This document shows, in pieces, positions 60,349 to 64,000 of a DNA stretch of 64,000 nt; the first letter of the stretch is position 1; each line of letters opens with the position of its first letter. Made by a program: the position numbers and the translations under genes. The DNA is from Afipia sp. (GTDB lineage Bacteria > Pseudomonadota > Alphaproteobacteria > Rhizobiales > Xanthobacteraceae): positions 202,733 to 266,732 of the forward strand of contig JAFKEQ010000004.1 in assembly GCA_017308575.1 (NCBI GenBank), in the 5' to 3' direction. Below the pieces are notes generated by a model, which was given only the letters and a program-made list of their open reading frames with translations, did not search any database and was not told where the DNA came from.

Positions 60349-63300
60349 ATGAATAGCAACACTGCCGAAACGAATACCGGCGGAGGCATCTCGGGCCCGT
60401 TCATCCGCTATCCGATCGCCACGTCGCTGCTGATGGCCGGCATTCTCTTTGTCGGCCTCGTTGCGTATCCTTTGCTGCCGGTTGCGCCGCTGCCGCAGGT
60501 CGACTTCCCGACCATTCAGGTTTCTGCCAGCCTTCCCGGCGCGAGCCCCGAGACCATGGCCTCGTCCGTGGCGCAACCGCTGGAGCGGCAGTTCGCGCAG
60601 ATTCCCGGCGTCGCGCAGATGACGTCCACCAGTTCGCTGGGATCGACCTCGGTCACGATCCAGTTCGATCTCAACCGCAGCATCGACGGTGCGGCCAACG
60701 ACGTTCAGGGCGCGATCAACGCCGCCGGCGGCCAGTTACCGAAGACGCTGCCGAGCCCGCCGACCTACCGCAAGGTCAACCCCGCAGATTCGCCAATCCT
60801 CTTGCTGTCGGTGACCTCCGACACCCTGCCGCTGATCGATGTCGACGACTATGCCGACACGCAGATGGCGCAGCAGATCAGCCAGATTTCCGGCGTCGCG
60901 CAGGTCACCATCGGCGGCCAGCAGAAACCGGCGATCCGGATTCAGATCGATCCTGCCAAGCTGGTGGCCAAGGGTCTGCAGCTTGAAGACGTGCGCAGCC
61001 AGATCGCGATCACCACCGTGGACAGCCCGAAAGGCAATATCGACGGGCCGACGCGCAGTTACACCATCTACGCCAACGACCAGTTGCCGAAGTCCAAGGA
61101 CTGGAACGACGTCATCATCGCCTATCGCAATGGCGGGCCGCTCCGCATCCGCGATATCGGCCAGGCCGTGTCGGGACCGGAAGACGTCAAGCAGGCGGCA
61201 TGGGCGAACGGCAAGCGCGGCGTGTTCCTCGTGATCTTCAAGCAGCCCGGCGCGAACGTCATCGACACGGTGGACAAGATCAAGGCGCAACTGCCGCGTC
61301 TGGTCGCATCGATTCCACCCTCGATTAAAGTCGATGTGCTGAGCGACCGCACCCAAACCATCCGCGCTGCCGTCGAGGACGTGCAGTACACGCTGCTGCT
61401 GACCATCGCGCTCGTGGTGATGGTGATTTTCGTCTTCCTGCGCAGCGTCTGGGCGACCGTCATCCCCAGTATCACCGTGCCGCTGGCGCTGCTCGGCGCC
61501 TGCGCACTGATGTGGGGATTCGGCTACACGCTCGACAACCTGTCGCTGATGGCGCTGACGATCTCCGTCGGCTTCGTGGTGGACGACGCCATCGTCGTGC
61601 TCGAAAATATCAGCCGCTATGTCGAGGAAGGCGACAGTCCGATGGCTGCCGCTCTCAAGGGGGCGGGCGAAATCGGCTTCACCATCGTCTCGATCAGCAT
61701 TTCGCTGGTGGCCGTTCTGATTCCGCTTCTGCTGATGGGCGGCATCATCGGACGCCTGTTCCGCGAATTCGCCGTTACGCTCGCCATGACGATTTTCGTC
61801 TCGCTGATCGTGTCGCTGACGCTGACGCCGATGATGGCGTCGCGTTTCCTGAAGGCGCATACCGGCGAGGCTCAGCACGGCAAGCTGTATCAACTCAGCG
61901 AACGGTTCTTCGACGCCATGCTGCGCGGATACGAGTGGGGCCTCGACCTCGTCCTGCGCTGGCGCTTCACGACGCTGATGGTGTTCTTCGGCACCGTCGC
62001 GCTGTCCGGCTATCTGTTCGTGATCATTCCCAAGGGCTTCTTCCCGCAACAGGACGTCGGTCTGATCACCGGCATCACCGAAGGCGGACAGGATATCTCG
62101 TTCAAGGAAATGACACGCCTTCAGGAGCAGATCGGGTCCATCATCCTGAAAGATCCCGCGGTGGCCAGCATGGCCATGGCGATCGGCGGCGGCGGCAGCG
62201 CGCTGAACAACGGCCGCATGTACATTACGCTGAAGCCGCGTGACAGCCGCGACGTCACCGCGCAGCAGATCATCGCACGGCTACGGCCCCAGTTCGACAA
62301 GCTGGAGGGCGCGCGCGTCTTCATGCAGGCCGCGCAGGACGTACGCCTCGGCGGGCGCGCCACCCGCACCCAGTTTGAATATACGTTGCAAGACGCCAAT
62401 CTCGACGAACTCAACACCTGGGCGCCGAAAATTCTGGAAAAGCTGAAGACCCTTCCGGAATTGCGCGACGTCGCGACCGACCAGCAGACGCAAGGCACCA
62501 CCCTGACGCTGACGATCAATCGCGACACCGCATCGCGGTTCGGCATCCAGCCGCAATTGATCGACGACACGCTGTCGGATGCTTTCGGCCAGCGTCAGGT
62601 CGCGCAATACTTTACGCAGGTGAACAGCTATCACGTGATCCTTGAAATCCTGCCGGAGCTGCAGGGCGACACCGACACGCTGAACAAGATCTACATCAAA
62701 TCGCCGACCACGGGCGATCAGGTGCCGCTCTCGACCTTCGTCAAGTGGTCGACGGTGCCGGTGCGCCCGCTCTCGATCAGCCATCAGGGCCAGTTCCCGG
62801 CGACGACGATCAGCTTCAATCTTGCGCAAGGTACCGCGCTCGGTCAGGCCACCAACGCCATCCAGCAGGCCGTCGCCGAACTCGGCGTGCCCGGCACCGT
62901 CAACGGCAGCTTCCAGGGCACGGCGCAGGCGTTCCAGCAATCGCTCGGCACCGTTCCACTGCTGATCCTCGCCGCGCTGATTGTCGTCTATTTGATCCTC
63001 GGCATTCTCTATGAGAGCTACATCCATCCGCTGACGATCATCTCCACCCTGCCCTCGGCGGGCGTCGGCGCTCTGGCGATGCTCATGCTGTTCGGATTCG
63101 ATTTCAGCCTGATCGGCCTGATCGGCATCGTGCTGCTGATCGGAATCGTGAAGAAGAACGGCATCATGCTGGTGGACTTCGCCATCGTCGCCGAGCGCGA
63201 GGAAGGCCTCGCGCCGGAAGATGCGATCCGCAAGGCCGCGCTGATCCGCTTCCGCCCGATCATGATGACCACCATGGCCGCCCTGCTCGGCGGCGTGCCG

Positions 63301-63519
63301 CTGATGCTCGGCAGCGGCACCGGCTCGGAAATCCGCCAACCGCTGGGATATGCCATGGTCGGCGGTCTTGTGGTCAGCCAGGCGCTCACCCTGTTCACGA
63401 CGCCGGTCGTCTATCTCTATCTCGACAAGCTCTCGAACATGCTTTCGAAGGTCGGATACGCGAAGAAAGAAACGCCGCCCGATCGTATGCGCGACGATGT
63501 CTCCGAGGCGGCGGAGTAA
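60349..63519 (+). CDS. RND efflux permease, MdtB/MuxB-like, system 3
   Basis: 1056-residue HAE1 antiporter. The N-terminus GPFIRYPIATSLLMAGILFVG and LPVAPLPQVDFPTIQVSASLPGASPETMASSVAQPLERQF are typical of MdtB/MdtC/MuxB. The TM4 Asp pair is in SVGFVVDDAIVVLENISRY. MdtB-type pumps normally work as a heteromultimer with a second permease, but only one is encoded here, so it may act as a homotrimer. No outer-membrane channel gene follows. The gene ends before a repeat and a strong terminator. Confidence 0.93.
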   Translation: MNSNTAETNTGGGISGPFIRYPIATSLLMAGILFVGLVAYPLLPVAPLPQVDFPTIQVSASLPGASPETMASSVAQPLERQFAQIPGVAQMTSTSSLGSTSVTIQFDLNRSIDGAANDVQGAINAAGGQLPKTLPSPPTYRKVNPADSPILLLSVTSDTLPLIDVDDYADTQMAQQISQISGVAQVTIGGQQKPAIRIQIDPAKLVAKGLQLEDVRSQIAITTVDSPKGNIDGPTRSYTIYANDQLPKSKDWNDVIIAYRNGGPLRIRDIGQAVSGPEDVKQAAWANGKRGVFLVIFKQPGANVIDTVDKIKAQLPRLVASIPPSIKVDVLSDRTQTIRAAVEDVQYTLLLTIALVVMVIFVFLRSVWATVIPSITVPLALLGACALMWGFGYTLDNLSLMALTISVGFVVDDAIVVLENISRYVEEGDSPMAAALKGAGEIGFTIVSISISLVAVLIPLLLMGGIIGRLFREFAVTLAMTIFVSLIVSLTLTPMMASRFLKAHTGEAQHGKLYQLSERFFDAMLRGYEWGLDLVLRWRFTTLMVFFGTVALSGYLFVIIPKGFFPQQDVGLITGITEGGQDISFKEMTRLQEQIGSIILKDPAVASMAMAIGGGGSALNNGRMYITLKPRDSRDVTAQQIIARLRPQFDKLEGARVFMQAAQDVRLGGRATRTQFEYTLQDANLDELNTWAPKILEKLKTLPELRDVATDQQTQGTTLTLTINRDTASRFGIQPQLIDDTLSDAFGQRQVAQYFTQVNSYHVILEILPELQGDTDTLNKIYIKSPTTGDQVPLSTFVKWSTVPVRPLSISHQGQFPATTISFNLAQGTALGQATNAIQQAVAELGVPGTVNGSFQGTAQAFQQSLGTVPLLILAALIVVYLILGILYESYIHPLTIISTLPSAGVGALAMLMLFGFDFSLIGLIGIVLLIGIVKKNGIMLVDFAIVAEREEGLAPEDAIRKAALIRFRPIMMTTMAALLGGVPLMLGSGTGSEIRQPLGYAMVGGLVVSQALTLFTTPVVYLYLDKLSNMLSKVGYAKKETPPDRMRDDVSEAAE

Positions 63520-63549
63520 CAGCGCCGTAGCTCAAGCGAGATTCTCAGA

Positions 63550-63642
63550 CATGTCATGCCCGGGCTTGTCCCGGGCATCCCGACCGCGATGCACGGTGCC
63601 CGACCCATCTGGATCACCGGGACAAGCCCGGTGATGACATGC
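63550..63642. repeat. Intergenic double-hairpin repeat (family F)
   Basis: GCCCGGGCTTGTCCCGGGC (first hairpin) and TCACCGGGACAAGCCCGGTGA (second) share the central GGGACAAGCCCGG in opposite orientation, with ATGTCAT and ATGACAT at the outer ends. Between the RND permease and the terminator. Confidence 0.75.
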
Positions 63643-63651
63643 AACGCAAAC

Positions 63652-63681
63652 AAAAAGCCGCCCTCAACAGGCGGCTTTTTT
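63652..63681. terminator. Bidirectional intrinsic terminator
   Basis: AAAAAGCCGCC (63652-63662) pairs with GGCGGCTTTTT (63670-63680) around a 7-base loop, followed by another T. The A run on the left serves the convergent ferredoxin reductase gene. Confidence 0.9.
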
Positions 63682-63704
63682 ATTTATCTGATGCTGCGGC
63701 GAGA

Positions 63705-64000
63705 TCACCGCTCGGCGAAGGCCTTTTCGATGACAAAGTCGGCGGGCTCGCCGTGATTGCCTTCGACAAAGCCGCGGCCGATCAAAAGCTCTTTCATGTC
63801 CACCAGCAGCGCCGGGCTGCCGCACATCATCACGCGGTCCTGCGCGGAGTCGAGGCCGGGCAACGCGATGTCCTCGAACAGCTTGCCCGAGGTGATCAGG
63901 TCGGTGATGCGGCCACGGTTGCGAAACGGATCGCGCGTCACGGTCGGATAATAGATCAGCTGCTCGCGGATCATGTCGCCGATCATCTCGTCCTGCGGCA
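63705..64000 (-). CDS. fpr: Ferredoxin-NADP reductase, C-terminal part (5' end beyond window)
   Basis: About 98 residues visible; the frame is open to the window end (PQDEMIGDM before the first in-window Met at 63986), so the gene starts outside. The sequence EQLIYYPTVTRDPFRNRGRITDLI, then DRVMMCGSPALLVDMKELL and the C-terminal NHGEPADFVIEKAFAER are the NADP-binding and tail segments of bacterial Fpr. It moves electrons between NADPH and ferredoxin or flavodoxin. Such reductases also supply electrons for haem degradation in some bacteria. Confidence 0.9.
   Translation of the reverse strand, partial: PQDEMIGDMIREQLIYYPTVTRDPFRNRGRITDLITSGKLFEDIALPGLDSAQDRVMMCGSPALLVDMKELLIGRGFVEGNHGEPADFVIEKAFAER

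Noticed and set aside
60736..62049. 437-codon His/Gln/Arg-rich frame opposite the MdtB-like permease
   Set aside because: Typical mirror of membrane-protein codons; no independent signal of translation.
1..64000. tRNA, rRNA, CRISPR, prophage or integrase
   Set aside because: None seen. There is no regularly spaced repeat array with constant repeat length, and no integrase, transposase or phage structural gene among the open frames.

Overview
The window is high-GC, densely packed chromosomal DNA. It most likely comes from an alphaproteobacterium of the Bradyrhizobium/Afipia/Rhodopseudomonas group. This is inferred from four things: the hmu haem-uptake locus with an IsdG-type monooxygenase, the many LivFGHM- and TRAP-type transporters, a DUF6894 protein, and several families of intergenic palindromic repeats of a kind I associate with that group. 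I see no tRNA, rRNA, phage, insertion sequence or CRISPR array. About 50 genes are called. The first (amidase) and last (ferredoxin-NADP reductase) run off the window.

Region by region. 1-4.8 kb: amidase end, O-acetylhomoserine sulfhydrylase, an alpha/beta hydrolase, and a convergent glutamate dehydrogenase. 5-11.6 kb: a minus-strand branched-chain-amino-acid-type ABC operon (binding protein, terminator-like hairpin, LivH-M-G-F), preceded by a DUF1445 hydro-lyase divergent from a LysR regulator, with a clear inverted repeat between them. 11.5-17.8 kb: DUF6894 protein, TauE/SafE exporter, aldo/keto reductase, and an AttEFGH-like operon (LolD-type ATPase, FtsX-type permease, Tat-exported AttH-like lipocalin). 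18-23 kb: a TetR-adaptor-RND efflux operon. 23.3-26.3 kb: a TRAP-TAXI uptake system. 26.5-33 kb: amino-acid catabolism (FAD oxidase, N-carbamoyl amidohydrolase, oligopeptidase B, MFS carrier). 33-38.6 kb: a Cys-rich unknown, a 2-hydroxyacid dehydrogenase divergent from an RraA-family protein, a 28-residue membrane peptide, SelO and nitronate monooxygenase. 38.7-43.3 kb: hemE and hemC (convergent), a DUF3422 protein and a CoA-ester lyase. 43.4-48.7 kb: a second TetR/MexEF-type efflux locus. 49-55.7 kb: the haem locus, with hmuR, an IsdG-like monooxygenase and hutX on the minus strand and hmuP-hmuT-hmuU-hmuV divergent from them. 55.9-58.5 kb: a FadR-type regulator and an acyl-CoA synthetase. 58.5-63.5 kb: MarR and a third, MdtAB-like RND system. 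63.7 kb to end: ferredoxin-NADP reductase.

The main themes are uptake and catabolism of amino and organic acids, three separate RND pumps without any outer-membrane channel gene, and haem metabolism (two biosynthetic genes about 10 kb from a full uptake and degradation locus). I did not find a clearly new multi-gene system. The observations most worth checking are the operator-like palindromes beside five regulators, the conserved-looking 28-codon gene, RNA hairpins inside the haem and Liv operons, a repeat cassette lying between the two genes of the MexEF-like pump, and the uncharacterised Cys-rich protein. Coordinates and motifs were read by eye; functional names rest on family knowledge, not on database searches.
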